A DNA stretch of 64,000 nucleotides, taken from contig NZ_NIHB01000002.1 in the NCBI RefSeq assembly GCF_002591915.1, positions 1 to 64,000 on the forward strand. The letters run 5' to 3'. Positions 16,818 to 26,289 of the stretch are shown here, piece by piece; positions within the stretch are counted from its first letter, which is position 1, and each line of letters starts with the position of its first letter. This DNA comes from Marinicella litoralis. Lineage in GTDB: Bacteria; Pseudomonadota; Gammaproteobacteria; Xanthomonadales; Marinicellaceae. The notes under the pieces were generated by a model, which ran no database searches, was not told the origin of the DNA, and saw only the letters and a list, made by a program, of their open reading frames with translations. Made by a program: the position numbers and the translations under genes.

Positions 16818-19619
16818 TTAAGCTTGCTTTAAAAAATCACGCAAAACATACTGCAAAATGCCGCCGTGCTGATAATATGCCACTTCAATAGCAGAATCAA
16901 GTCGTGCTTCTGCCTCAAATGACACCACCTCGCCATCAGCTTTTATGGCCTTGACTGAGACTTTCTTTCTCGGTTCAAGACCCTCAGCAATTCCTGTGAT
17001 GTTAAAAGTTTCTGTACCGTCCAAACTCAGACTGTCGGCATTTTGTCCTGGTAAATACTGTAAAGGTAACACGCCCATATAAACCAAATTACTGCGGTGA
17101 ATTCGCTCGTAACTGTCAACCAACACAGCTTTTACGCCTAACAATGAGGTGCCTTTTGCTGCCCAGTCACGAGATGAGCCACTGCCATATTCTTTGCCAC
17201 CCAATACCACCAATGGGATGTTATTTTCTCTGTATTTTTTCGCCGCTTCATACACTGACATCTCTTCTTGAGTTGGTAAGTAAAGGGTCACACCACCTTC
17301 AGTTTCAACCAATTGATTTTTGATGCGCACATTGGCAAAGGTACCACGCAGCATCACTTCATCATTGCCTCTTCTGGAGCCGTAGGAATTGAAATCTGCG
17401 CGTTTAACCCCTTTACTGATTAAGTACTGACCAGCTGCTGAGGTTTCATTGAATGATCCGGCCGGTGATATGTGGTCGGTAGAGGTGTTGTCACCCAGCT
17501 TGAGCAAAGCGCGTGCATCAATGATATTTTGCATGGCGGCAGGCTGTTCTGGTAGGTCTTTAAAAAATGGAATTTCTTGAATATATGTTGATGACTCTTC
17601 CCATTGATACAAATTACCTTTGGCCACTGGCATGTCTTGCCAAATTTGATTCCCTGCAAAAATTTCACCGTAATTTTTTGCGAAATATTTGGGCGTCAAC
17701 ACCTCTGCCATGATGGCATTGATTTCATCATCACTGGGCCAAATGTCTCGAAGGTATACCGGATCGCCATTGCGGGTATGGCCCAATGCTTCGTTTTCCA
17801 TATCTATGTCAACACGACCCGCCAAAGCAAAGGCCACTACCAGCATCGGTGACATCAAAAAATTCATTTTTACCAATGGATGAATCCGCGCCTCAAAATT
17901 ACGGTTCCCTGAAAGTACCGATGTGACCACCAAATCATAATCTTTTACCGCTTGTTCAACAGCCGGCAGTAAAGGACCGGAGTTGCCGATACATGAGGTA
18001 CACCCATAACCGACTAAATGAAACTGTAAGGCTTCAAAATCAGTCATTAAACCCGCTTTATTCAAGTAATCTGTGACCACTTTTGAACCTGGCGCCAATG
18101 ACGTTTTAACCCATGGCTTGACATCTATACCTTTTTTAATCGCATTACGCGCCACCAGTCCCGCACCAATCATCACAAAAGGATTTGAAGTATTGGTACA
18201 CGAGGTAATAGCCGCGATGGCGATCGAACCATCTGCGAGTTTATATTTTAAACGCTCCTCATCAACCCAAACACTTTTTAAACCATTGATGGTTTTTCCT
18301 CGGTGAATTTGTTTGATGGTTTTGTCTTCATTCGATTTTTCAATTTGGTCACCACCCTCATCAACAAAACGTTTTTCTAGTTCCTCTTCGGTTTCTCTGT
18401 CTTTTTCTTCAACATAAGATCGTCCAAAGCCACCGTGAAGTAATTCGCCAAACTTGGCTTTGGCATTTTCTAACAGGATTTTTTGTTGCGGTAATTTAGG
18501 ACCCGCTATGGTGGGCTTGATGCCACTGACATCCAATTCCAATACGGTGGTGTAATTAATGGCTTCTTCATTTTCACGCCACAGCATGTTTTCTTTACAA
18601 TAGCGTTCAACCCGCTCAATCTGTTCATCAGATCGGTTGCTGTTGCGCATGTATTCGAGGGTCTTGTCATCAATGGGAAAATAGGTGATGGTACAACCAA
18701 ACTCTGGTGACATGTTGCCTAAGGTTGCTCGATCAGGCACAGACAATGTATCTAATCCCTGGCCAAAAACTTCAACAAACTTGCCTACCACACCATGAGT
18801 TCGCAACAACTCTGCCACAGTAAGCACCAGATCTGTGGCTGTTGAACCCACAGGCAATGTGCCAGATAATTTCAAACCAATCACTTCAGGCATGATAAAA
18901 TAAATGGGTTGACCTAAAATAGCGGCCTCAGCCTCGATGCCACCGACTCCCCACCCCACCACGCCAATGCCATTAACCATGGGTGTGTGGCTGTCAGTAC
19001 CGACCAAGGTATCAGGAAACAGCTGACCATCTCGAGCAATCACACCCTGAGATAAATATTCCAGGTTAACTTGGTGACAAATACCCATACCTGGAGGGAC
19101 TACACTGAAATTAGTGAAAGCGTTTTGTGCCCATTTCAACAACTGATAACGTTCTCGGTTACGCGAATATTCAAGCTCAATGTTACGCTGATAAGAGTCC
19201 TCAGTCCCAAAATAATCAATTTGCACAGAATGATCAATCACCAAGTCCACTGGAATCAATGGATTGATTAAATCAACTTGTTTGCCTTTTCGTGCCACTT
19301 CTGCGCGAATAGCGGCCAAGTCAACCACGGCTGGTACGCCGGTAAAATCCTGCATCAAAACCCTGGCAGGTTTAAATGGAATGTCGTCTGTACCACCTTT
19401 GGGTTGCCAATTTAACAAGGTTTCTATGTGTGCTTTGGTCACCCCAAAACCATCAAAATTGCGCACTGCATTTTCTAATAAAATGCGGATCGAAAATGGC
19501 AACTTTTCAATTGCATAACCTTGTTTTTGCAATGCCTTTAAACTGAAATACTCATGTTCTTCAGCCCCTATTTGTAAGATTTTTTTGGCTTTGAAAGGAT
19601 CCAGATCAAGTGTATTCAT
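16818..19619 (-). CDS. acnA: Aconitate hydratase A
   Basis: A 933-residue aconitase interconverting citrate and isocitrate through cis-aconitate in the TCA cycle, in the cytoplasm. The [4Fe-4S] ligands are in SCTNTSNP and GYGCTSCIGNSGPL. Other signatures are TDSHTPMVNGIGVVGWGVGGIEAE, LAPGSKVVTDYL and the C-terminal swivel-domain motif GSRRGNDEVMLRGTFAN with GKEYGSGSSRDWAAKG. The start is the ATG of MNTLDLDPF with GGAG 11 nt upstream; the frame extends 13 codons further without support. It is longer than E. coli AcnA because of a charged insertion of a few dozen residues before the first cluster cysteine (EEKDRETEEELEKRFVDEGG). AcnA-type enzymes can act as RNA-binding regulators when the cluster is lost; nothing here shows that directly. 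Confidence 0.96.
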   Translation of the reverse strand: MNTLDLDPFKAKKILQIGAEEHEYFSLKALQKQGYAIEKLPFSIRILLENAVRNFDGFGVTKAHIETLLNWQPKGGTDDIPFKPARVLMQDFTGVPAVVDLAAIRAEVARKGKQVDLINPLIPVDLVIDHSVQIDYFGTEDSYQRNIELEYSRNRERYQLLKWAQNAFTNFSVVPPGMGICHQVNLEYLSQGVIARDGQLFPDTLVGTDSHTPMVNGIGVVGWGVGGIEAEAAILGQPIYFIMPEVIGLKLSGTLPVGSTATDLVLTVAELLRTHGVVGKFVEVFGQGLDTLSVPDRATLGNMSPEFGCTITYFPIDDKTLEYMRNSNRSDEQIERVERYCKENMLWRENEEAINYTTVLELDVSGIKPTIAGPKLPQQKILLENAKAKFGELLHGGFGRSYVEEKDRETEEELEKRFVDEGGDQIEKSNEDKTIKQIHRGKTINGLKSVWVDEERLKYKLADGSIAIAAITSCTNTSNPFVMIGAGLVARNAIKKGIDVKPWVKTSLAPGSKVVTDYLNKAGLMTDFEALQFHLVGYGCTSCIGNSGPLLPAVEQAVKDYDLVVTSVLSGNRNFEARIHPLVKMNFLMSPMLVVAFALAGRVDIDMENEALGHTRNGDPVYLRDIWPSDDEINAIMAEVLTPKYFAKNYGEIFAGNQIWQDMPVAKGNLYQWEESSTYIQEIPFFKDLPEQPAAMQNIIDARALLKLGDNTSTDHISPAGSFNETSAAGQYLISKGVKRADFNSYGSRRGNDEVMLRGTFANVRIKNQLVETEGGVTLYLPTQEEMSVYEAAKKYRENNIPLVVLGGKEYGSGSSRDWAAKGTSLLGVKAVLVDSYERIHRSNLVYMGVLPLQYLPGQNADSLSLDGTETFNITGIAEGLEPRKKVSVKAIKADGEVVSFEAEARLDSAIEVAYYQHGGILQYVLRDFLKQA

Positions 19620-19986
19620 ATTCTGTAAAACTCCATTGAATGAAAGCAGTTTAATCAATTGTTATACGACAATAACGGCTTTATATCAACACATGAATGG
19701 CATTGAAAGCATCTGCTTGATGGTTAAATAGGCCAGCAGTATGAAACGATGCGAACCATGCCATGAAAATCCAGTTGAATTAAATCAATAATTCGAGCAG
19801 ATGCACGCCAAGGGCTGTTTAGCTATATTGACATGAACTACAACCCACAAGGTGCCATACCAGTAATGATTAGCGTTTATCTCGTGTTGCTAAGTGCCCG
19901 CCCGCCGATTTATTTTTATTCAATCACAATATCGGTGGGTCAGGCAGATCCTATACTTTCAGTTCGGAACCAAAGCGTTCACGTGT
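19620..19986. other. Intergenic region upstream of acnA
   Basis: There is no supported gene. An imperfect inverted repeat (CCCGCCGAT at about 19900, ATCGGTGGG about 30 nt later, one G-T pair) lies near the 3' end of the next gene but lacks a T tract. The acnA promoter must be here; I could not fix its boxes. Confidence 0.4.
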
Positions 19987-20307
19987 TTAATCAGCGGTTT
20001 GTTCACGTGGAAACAATTGATTGATAAACTTTTGCAGCGTTAAAGTTATGGCTGAAGCGGATATGAATCCGATAACTGCTATCAAGATGAATTTATGGGT
20101 CATGGATGAAAGCCTGATGGAATAAAAAGATCCAGTGGTAATTAAAGCCGATAAAATCCCGGCATTTGTAAAATTCAGTTTACTGAGGGGGTATTTTTGA
20201 AACTTGGAAAGATCAAAAATTAAACTGATGTGTACGGTAAACAGCAAAGCATATATAAAAACCACAAAGGCGTTTGTGGGGGTCAATGTATTGAGTTGGC
20301 TGAGCAT
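19987..20307 (-). CDS. Small hypothetical membrane protein
   Basis: A 106-residue protein that I do not recognise. Hydrophobic segments lie at about 12-32 (AFVVFIYALLFTVHISLIF), 48-66 (AGILSALITTGSFYSI) and 74-93 (FILIAVIGFISASAITLTL). The chosen ATG (MLSQLNTL) has a clean AGGAG seven bases upstream; the open frame extends 35 codons further with no supporting site. The basic end (FINQLFPREQ) probably stays cytoplasmic. No operon partner is obvious. Confidence 0.55.
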   Translation of the reverse strand: MLSQLNTLTPTNAFVVFIYALLFTVHISLIFDLSKFQKYPLSKLNFTNAGILSALITTGSFYSIRLSSMTHKFILIAVIGFISASAITLTLQKFINQLFPREQTAD

Positions 20308-20596
20308 AATAATCTCCTGTGTCATTTTAAATATTGAGTCATTTTCAGCATGACCCAATGTGCTTGATAAGTGATCAATTGGAATATAGCCATGTGTGCT
20401 GAAAATAATCATATGGCTGATTTTGGTTGGTGCTGATTCAAAAAACGACTCTTTATATCAATGTGGATTAACAGAGCCAGCAAGCGATTGTGCTTAATTA
20501 ATCACCAAAATTTACTGAGGTCTGCTACCAGCTGATACGACCATGCCGAGGTGGACATATCAATGTTGCGTCTAAGAATCGTTTTGAAGGGCTTCT

Positions 20597-20878
20597 TTAC
20601 ACCAGGGGTGGTGCTCGAGCTGACTTGGGGAGGTGGTTGTTATACTTAAGGTTGGAAACGTGGAATAAATAATCATGATGGCCATATACACCTGAGACTT
20701 CCTTTACTGGTTTTGACAAACAAAGTTCTGGATCATCACCGTCATTTTCATAACTCATAGTAATGACTGTCTGAAAACCAGTAAGGTGATCAGATAAATA
20801 AGGTTTATCTTCAGGTAATCCCGTCAATGCAAAAACAGTCAGGCACAAAAAGACATTCAATTTCTTTGAAATCATCAT
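20597..20878 (-). CDS. Possible small exported protein
   Basis: An open frame of 93 residues with an N-terminus that could be a signal peptide (MISKKLNVFLCLTVFALTGLP) and no recognisable domain. There is no convincing Shine-Dalgarno sequence. The C-terminal third (SARAPPLV) looks non-conserved and the surrounding DNA is gene-poor. It may be a chance frame or decayed gene. Confidence 0.3.
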   Translation of the reverse strand: MMISKKLNVFLCLTVFALTGLPEDKPYLSDHLTGFQTVITMSYENDGDDPELCLSKPVKEVSGVYGHHDYLFHVSNLKYNNHLPKSARAPPLV

Positions 20879-21170
20879 AGATTGGCCAAACTGGATTTAC
20901 AGGGTATTAAGTGTGACATGAATTAAAAATTTTTAAAATGTTCCAACTTTTTATTAAAGCAAAACCCAACGCGATGCATTACTATGTTGGGACAAAGCCA
21001 TGTCGATGTTTTCGATATGTACTTTCATTCTTCTCAATCTATTTATAATCTCATTTATTAAAAAATCAAGTCCATTTAAACAATTATATGGGAAATACCA
21101 CAGACTGGGATTTATGCTCTTATTTACATTTAACTGTCATCTTTCCGTCATTGAACATCACATATAAAAA
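20879..21170. other. Gene-poor AT-rich intergenic stretch
   Basis: Neither coding potential nor a repeat stands out here. It ends at the terminator hairpin of the small secreted-protein gene. Confidence 0.4.
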
Positions 21171-21196
21171 AGCCAGCTGTCTATAGTCAGCTGGCT
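21165..21196 (-). terminator. Rho-independent terminator after the small secreted-protein gene
   Basis: On the minus strand AGCCAGCTG and CAGCTGGCT form a 9-bp stem around an 8-nt loop, directly followed by a run of six T. It lies about 20 bp after the stop of the upstream minus-strand gene. Confidence 0.9.
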
Positions 21197-21214
21197 CCTT
21201 TAAAACAGTCGATT

Positions 21215-21439
21215 TTATCTGTTCACGTAAGTGATGTTGGCTCCCCTGCCTCCATCGTCCTTACAATGTTGTAACATGCCTTGCATGACGCTGTAGTCAG
21301 TGGTTTGACCACTCCAATAAGTACCGTCGTTATAGAAACAGTTGACGGTCCATTGTGTTCTGGCCATAGCGGAAGTTGCAAAGAACAGTGAAGCACATAA
21401 CAATGTGGCGAACCATACTCTTCGATTTAATGATTTCAT
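21215..21439 (-). CDS. Small secreted two-cysteine protein (paralog 2)
   Basis: A 74-residue precursor with signal peptide MKSLNRRVWFATLLCASLFFATSAMA, cleaved before RTQW. The mature part of about 48 residues shares RxQWTVxC, then W, GQT, YSV, M, HC, GG and TY with the neighbouring gene at 21490. The two conserved cysteines probably form a disulfide. I recognise no characterised family. The gene is followed by a strong terminator, so it ends the transcript. The small disulfide fold and tandem duplication might suit an inhibitor, adhesin subunit or toxin-like exoprotein, but none of these is shown. Confidence 0.75.
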   Translation of the reverse strand: MKSLNRRVWFATLLCASLFFATSAMARTQWTVNCFYNDGTYWSGQTTDYSVMQGMLQHCKDDGGRGANITYVNR

Positions 21440-21489
21440 GGTATTTCCTCAAATTTGTTTAATGTTAATGGGTTTAATTTAACGATCAG

Positions 21490-21729
21490 TTATTGGTGGG
21501 GATCGTAGGTTGACTGTAAAAAGTTACCACCCTGTGAGGTGCAATGTCTGGCCATGTCATAAGCCACTGAATAAGAATCAGTTTGACCTTGCCAGCTCCA
21601 TACCGTGTGATCATTGTCTATGCCGGTACAAGTGACTGTCCATTGTGCCCTGGCATCTGCCGTGGTACTGAACACAGTGCCAGTAATCAATGTTATGGCT
21701 GCTGCTGACGATAGTAAAAATTTATTCAT
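21490..21729 (-). CDS. Small secreted two-cysteine protein (paralog 1)
   Basis: A 79-residue precursor. The ATG of MNKFLLSSAAAITLITG starts a typical signal peptide cleaved after TADA; a purine-rich AGAGAGGG lies upstream, so the 15-codon longer frame is not needed. The mature part RAQWTVTCTGIDND, then WQGQTDSYSVAYDM and RHCTSQGG, parallels the next gene at about half its positions, with the two cysteines in register. The 50-bp spacing and shared orientation point to a tandem duplication and probable co-transcription. Confidence 0.75.
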   Translation of the reverse strand: MNKFLLSSAAAITLITGTVFSTTADARAQWTVTCTGIDNDHTVWSWQGQTDSYSVAYDMARHCTSQGGNFLQSTYDPHQ

Positions 21730-22009
21730 ATTAGTTAACCCTCTCTGTTTAAAATTTAAATTATTTGTAGTCAACGGATTGCAATTTTAAATTGAATTCG
21801 CCGCATAATTATACATTTTATTCCACGTTCAATATACCAGTATTTTTAATGTTTAATGGTATTTATAAACAGACTATTTATTCATAATGTCAAGTTATGT
21901 TTGTGGCTGTATTTTGTATTGAATTTTGTTACAAAGGGTTGTTCGGCATTGTAAAGGAGCGCAACTGAATGGGCTTAAGCATAAATATATAAGCCCATGA
22001 GTTTACTTG

Positions 22010-25000
22010 TTATTGTATTTTGGGGTCGAAAAGTTCATTGGACAAGGGCGTTAAATTAACCCCATTCAAGTTCCAATTGATTGAATTCAACGGGTATTGT
22101 AAGTTGACATCGAAATCAATGTTTCTTGAACTTGAGTAGTTAAGTTCAATGGTTCCTACAAATACTTGGTCGTTGGTGGGAGCAAAATCACAGTCGGGGC
22201 AAAAGCCGGTGTTGGCTGACATATCAATGCGGGTATTGGCTAGATTTGCACCAGTACCTAAGGCCCAAATCGGCTGACCATTTTCATCGTAATAAAACAT
22301 GATGGCTACAGCAACAGGGCCTTGGGTGATGACAGATACGCCCCACCCGCTGTCGTTGGGGTCATAATATGAACCGGTTTGTTGGTTGATGGTGTTACCT
22401 GCCGCGAAATCTAAATATTGAAAGGGTTCAGCGCTGGCACGACCATTGATCTCCCATGAAAAATTGGCATGCTTGGCATCGGTGAAATCAAGAGTGGCGA
22501 TACCCACATCTTCAGAGGTTGGTGTTCTGCTGTTTGCATCCCACGTGACGCGAATTAAGTTGGCTTGCCAATTTGGGGTGTAGACACCAGAAGCGATGTA
22601 CCAAGTCGGTGACCCGTCGTCATTATAGGTATACCAAATGATGAATATATTATCCCCGGCCCTTTGCAGGTCAAAACCATGACCATTTCTGTCTGGGTTG
22701 TACCACAAGCCTGCACGCGGCTTAATTTCGGTTGAATTTTGATCAGTGAGGTCTGAACCATTGATGATTTCTTGTTCGTCATAAATCCCATCACCGTCTC
22801 GATCAAAGGCCAGTCTTTCGCCCAAGCCCAATGGCACCAAACTGAAAGTCAAAGGCTGCTCATTAGCGGCTAAGGACATCAATCCCAGTGATGATATTAC
22901 TTGTTGCTTGGATGACAAGAATTCGCCATTGTCAGCATCATACAAATAACTGCTTGATGAACCCAAGCGTGCGATCAATTCCACTTTACCAGTATCAGCC
23001 ACTTGGATCAATTGTTCTACTCCGGCATTGATTTGACTGGCTTGTTGCAAGGTATATTGTTTACCAACACCTGCATGGGTGTCCTGAGATTCTGGCGGGG
23101 TGTTTCCCAAGGGGACAAAGCCTGGGTCCAATTCTGAGCCAGAAAAGGCCATCATCAAAGCCACCAAATCAGCCACCTCTTGGTCTGAGCGAACACTGAA
23201 TGCACCAGCACTTAAAAACCGAGACACCGAGTCTATCGCCCCATCGTGTAAAAAGCCAAAGCCCGCCAGTGATTGACTGCGCGAGGTCTCAAAACCCACT
23301 TTTTCGTACAAATTTCTTAACTGGGGTGTCTTGATAGACTTTTGGGTTGAGCCATCAACACTGACGATACCCAAGTGATTTTCACCCATGGGGCCAGTGG
23401 GCATGATTTGACCACCAACATCCAGGTTGATCAAGGCAGGTCGCAAGGGGCCATTGACTGCCATACCGGTCGGTAAACTGTGGCAACTGGCACATTGAAA
23501 CACCGTATCCAATACGCGGCTGTTGTAAAGACTCAAGCCATTTTGTGGGTTACCTGAGCCCAAAGGACTGCCTGCAGGGGCAAACCTGCCTGAGGTGTAA
23601 TGGTTGCTTAAATCAATGCTTTCAGGCAGGCTGTTGTCGATATTGCGAAAGGGGTTGGGTGGAAATGTGATGGTGGCTAACATCAATTTAAATTGTTGCA
23701 TTTGTTCCGGATTCAATCGTTGGTCATCTCCGTTCAAACTCATGAATGCACCATTGAATTCTTCCAGTCCATCGCGATCACCACGCCAATGAAAAGGTTC
23801 ATTACCTATGATGTCTTGGAATGTCTGGGTCATCATGGGGCCTTTCATTGGATGAAAATCGGAACAACCTGGGGTGTTGAGTAAACTTACGGTGGTCTGA
23901 CAGTTTTGATTGAATATTTTCATTTCCCCTGCTGGATCACCTAAATCCCATGCCAAACGATCCATCCTACCATCCACATGACAGGAAGCGCAGGCAATTT
24001 GCCCAAGCCCTGAGGTTTCTTGGGTATTGTATAAAAACGGTCGGCCTTGTTTAATCGCCTCAGGTAAAGGGTTAAATACAGTCATTTGACTGATTTCGGT
24101 GTTGTTTGAAACATCGACCACTGACAAGCTGGCGGCAAAGTGATTCCACACATACAAACGCGCCTTGTCGTCGTCCAATGCCAATCCAGTGGCGCCCTCA
24201 CCCACTGCAATCTGTGCCAAACGATCACCGGATTGATTGATCACAACCACATTGTCAGAGCCCATACCAGCCACATAACCGCGGTCACCTGCTTGGTTCC
24301 AAACCACCCCACGCGGATCACCAATTGACTGGTCACGAATCGACTGTGGTTCTGTCTCAGCTACATAGTCCAGATGAGGGTTGAGGTCAATCACCTCAGT
24401 TTGCTGCAAATCGTTGGTCGTTACTTTACCCATTTTGACTTGTAAGAATTTTCCATTGAGCACCGGTTCAAATCTAACTTCATTGGTGGCATCGGTTCCC
24501 ACCAGGGTGACTTCATTGCTGGCTTGGTTGAATCCAATGGCCATACCTATATTCATCAATCCTGAAACATAACTGACCTCATGGGTCTGGGTGTCTATCA
24601 CAGCAATGTCATGATCCAGCAGTTCCCAACCTTCAATGCGCCCTGAAGAGGCCGCTTGGGACCCTGAGATGAATTCCGTCCAGTCTCGATCATTGTCGTC
24701 CAACCATCGACCGTCACTGGCCTGTTTAACGATCAATGAAACTTTCGGAGCTGTGGGTAAATCTGGATTGATGGCTGGAAAAAATTGATCACCCTCATTG
24801 GGTGGTGGATTTTCACCTTGATACGGAGAAGTGGTTCGGTTAACTGGATTGAACGGAAAGGTTAAGGTGTTTTCAGTTTCATCAATACCACCAGCCAAAA
24901 TAGTGGTCTTGTTGCCTGACTCAAAGCTGGCCACATAAACTTGGCTGCCATCAGCATTGACTGTCATGGCGCGCGGTTCCTCGGCCATCAAGGCAATGAC

Positions 25001-25498
25001 CGTTGGCTCAGCTGATAATGCCAGGGTATTGAAGACCATGACCTTGTTGACTTGTGAACAACTGACAAAGGCTTGGTTGTTGGCAAAAACCACATCGAAA
25101 GGCTCGTCTTCGGTCTGTAAGGTGAGCTTGACCATCCTTTGGTTGAAATCCACCACCGAAACGGAGTCAGAAATGTGATTAACCACCCACAATTCATTGT
25201 TGTCTTTAAAGCGCACCGAAACGGGGTCAATACCCACGTTAACATGACCCAACCGCACTGGGTAACCCTGCGAAACATCAAATAATTGAACCCGATTATC
25301 AGCGGTATGAGCGACTGCCAAACGCGTCTTGTCCGGAGAGATGTCCAATGCATGCACCGGATGGTTTTCCCAGTTCACATAAGGTACATCAGCGGCAAAT
25401 AACATCGGACTGAACCACAACAGTAAAAAAACCAAGGGCATTTGAATCCATTTTATATTATGAAGAGTGAAGTCAGGTGTGGGGGTTATTGGATTCAT
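22010..25498 (-). CDS. Exported beta-propeller / di-haem cytochrome protein (YncE-like plus MauG/CCP-like)
   Basis: A protein of 1162 residues with an N-terminal signal-like helix (MPLVFLLLWFSPMLFAADV). Residues of about 40-480 are YncE/lactonase-type propeller repeats (VHALDISPDKTRLAVAHT, ELWVVNHISDSVSVVD, GDRGYVAGMGSDNVVV). The middle carries two haem c sites, CASCHVDGRMDR and CASCHSLPTG, separated by about 170 residues as in di-haem peroxidase/MauG proteins. Near 910 is a thrombospondin type 3-like Ca-binding segment (DRDGDGIYDEQEI). The last ~230 residues hold two related repeats (GLWYNPDRNGHGFDLQ; GSYYDPNDSGWGVSV), each followed by a W/F-Y-T/Y-x-D/E-x-G-x-P-x-W motif. It is probably periplasmic or outer-surface redox; substrate unknown. 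It is divergent from the metallopeptidase gene. Confidence 0.85.
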   Translation of the reverse strand: MNPITPTPDFTLHNIKWIQMPLVFLLLWFSPMLFAADVPYVNWENHPVHALDISPDKTRLAVAHTADNRVQLFDVSQGYPVRLGHVNVGIDPVSVRFKDNNELWVVNHISDSVSVVDFNQRMVKLTLQTEDEPFDVVFANNQAFVSCSQVNKVMVFNTLALSAEPTVIALMAEEPRAMTVNADGSQVYVASFESGNKTTILAGGIDETENTLTFPFNPVNRTTSPYQGENPPPNEGDQFFPAINPDLPTAPKVSLIVKQASDGRWLDDNDRDWTEFISGSQAASSGRIEGWELLDHDIAVIDTQTHEVSYVSGLMNIGMAIGFNQASNEVTLVGTDATNEVRFEPVLNGKFLQVKMGKVTTNDLQQTEVIDLNPHLDYVAETEPQSIRDQSIGDPRGVVWNQAGDRGYVAGMGSDNVVVINQSGDRLAQIAVGEGATGLALDDDKARLYVWNHFAASLSVVDVSNNTEISQMTVFNPLPEAIKQGRPFLYNTQETSGLGQIACASCHVDGRMDRLAWDLGDPAGEMKIFNQNCQTTVSLLNTPGCSDFHPMKGPMMTQTFQDIIGNEPFHWRGDRDGLEEFNGAFMSLNGDDQRLNPEQMQQFKLMLATITFPPNPFRNIDNSLPESIDLSNHYTSGRFAPAGSPLGSGNPQNGLSLYNSRVLDTVFQCASCHSLPTGMAVNGPLRPALINLDVGGQIMPTGPMGENHLGIVSVDGSTQKSIKTPQLRNLYEKVGFETSRSQSLAGFGFLHDGAIDSVSRFLSAGAFSVRSDQEVADLVALMMAFSGSELDPGFVPLGNTPPESQDTHAGVGKQYTLQQASQINAGVEQLIQVADTGKVELIARLGSSSSYLYDADNGEFLSSKQQVISSLGLMSLAANEQPLTFSLVPLGLGERLAFDRDGDGIYDEQEIINGSDLTDQNSTEIKPRAGLWYNPDRNGHGFDLQRAGDNIFIIWYTYNDDGSPTWYIASGVYTPNWQANLIRVTWDANSRTPTSEDVGIATLDFTDAKHANFSWEINGRASAEPFQYLDFAAGNTINQQTGSYYDPNDSGWGVSVITQGPVAVAIMFYYDENGQPIWALGTGANLANTRIDMSANTGFCPDCDFAPTNDQVFVGTIELNYSSSRNIDFDVNLQYPLNSINWNLNGVNLTPLSNELFDPKIQ

Positions 25499-25614
25499 CA
25501 GACACTTATCGTTTTTCTAAAGTCAATACGATATCTCATACCGGCCCCTTAATTCAATTGTTTGTTATTAATCCTGTGTTTATAATCAAGTTCATCTTTT
25601 AGCTTCAGTGAAAC

Positions 25615-26289
25615 ATGCCCTTTATCATTCTGTTGATACTTTTGATGGTGTTTGGTCCCAGCCTTTGGGTGAAGTATGTCTTGCGCAAACATCAAAAACA
25701 CATCGAATCTTTGGATGGAACTGGCAGCGAATTGGCGCTGCATTTGATTGAACGGTTTAAGTTAACTGGAGTTCAAGTCATCAAAGGTAAGGTGAATGAA
25801 GATCATTATGACCCGCAAAATCAAGTGGTGTGTTTAAGTCCGGAAGTCTATGATGGCCAATCCTTGACTGCGGTGGCAGTAGCGGCCCATGAAGTAGGCC
25901 ATGCCATACAATTTTATAACAAAGAACCCGTGAGTTTGTTGCGCGAGAAGTACTTAAGCAAAGCCCATGCGATTCGCCAATTCGGCATCATGTTCTTAAT
26001 GGCCTCGCCGTTGATAGGCCTGTTATTCAGAATACCTCACTTAGCAATTCTTACCTTAGTGATTGGGGTGATAACCATGCTTGTTTCGGTGTTGATGTAT
26101 GTGGCCATTTTGCCTGAAGAATTTGATGCCAGTTTCAACAAAGCCCTGCCGATATTGTCTGAAGGGTACATTACAGAAGAACAATTACCGGTGGTCAGAC
26201 AAATTTTAAAAGCCTGTGCCCTCACCTATGTCGCAGCTTCTTTGGCCAGTATTTTAAACCTGTGGCGGTGGGTCAGGCTGCTCAGGTGA
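25615..26289 (+). CDS. Membrane zinc metallopeptidase, YugP-like family
   Basis: A 224-residue integral membrane protein of the neutral zinc metallopeptidase family (YugP/PF04298). The N-terminal TM helix is at 2-20. The zinc-binding signature HEVGHAIQ is near residue 92, preceded by GKVNEDHYDPQNQVVCLSPEVYDG, as is usual. Two TM helices lie at about 123-165, and the conserved motif LPEEFDASFNKALPIL follows. The C-terminal helix ends at a stop codon that falls in the loop of a hairpin shared with the converging S9 peptidase gene. Physiological substrates of this family are largely unknown. Confidence 0.9.
   Translation: MPFIILLILLMVFGPSLWVKYVLRKHQKHIESLDGTGSELALHLIERFKLTGVQVIKGKVNEDHYDPQNQVVCLSPEVYDGQSLTAVAVAAHEVGHAIQFYNKEPVSLLREKYLSKAHAIRQFGIMFLMASPLIGLLFRIPHLAILTLVIGVITMLVSVLMYVAILPEEFDASFNKALPILSEGYITEEQLPVVRQILKACALTYVAASLASILNLWRWVRLLR

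Noticed and set aside
19900-19945. An intrinsic terminator from the CCCGCCGAT/ATCGGTGGG inverted repeat
   Set aside because: The loop is long (about 21 nt) and no T tract follows on either strand.
19833-20024. A 63-codon plus-strand frame near the acnA upstream region
   Set aside because: It overlaps the 3' end of a better supported minus-strand gene with AGGAG, and its own start has no ribosome binding site.
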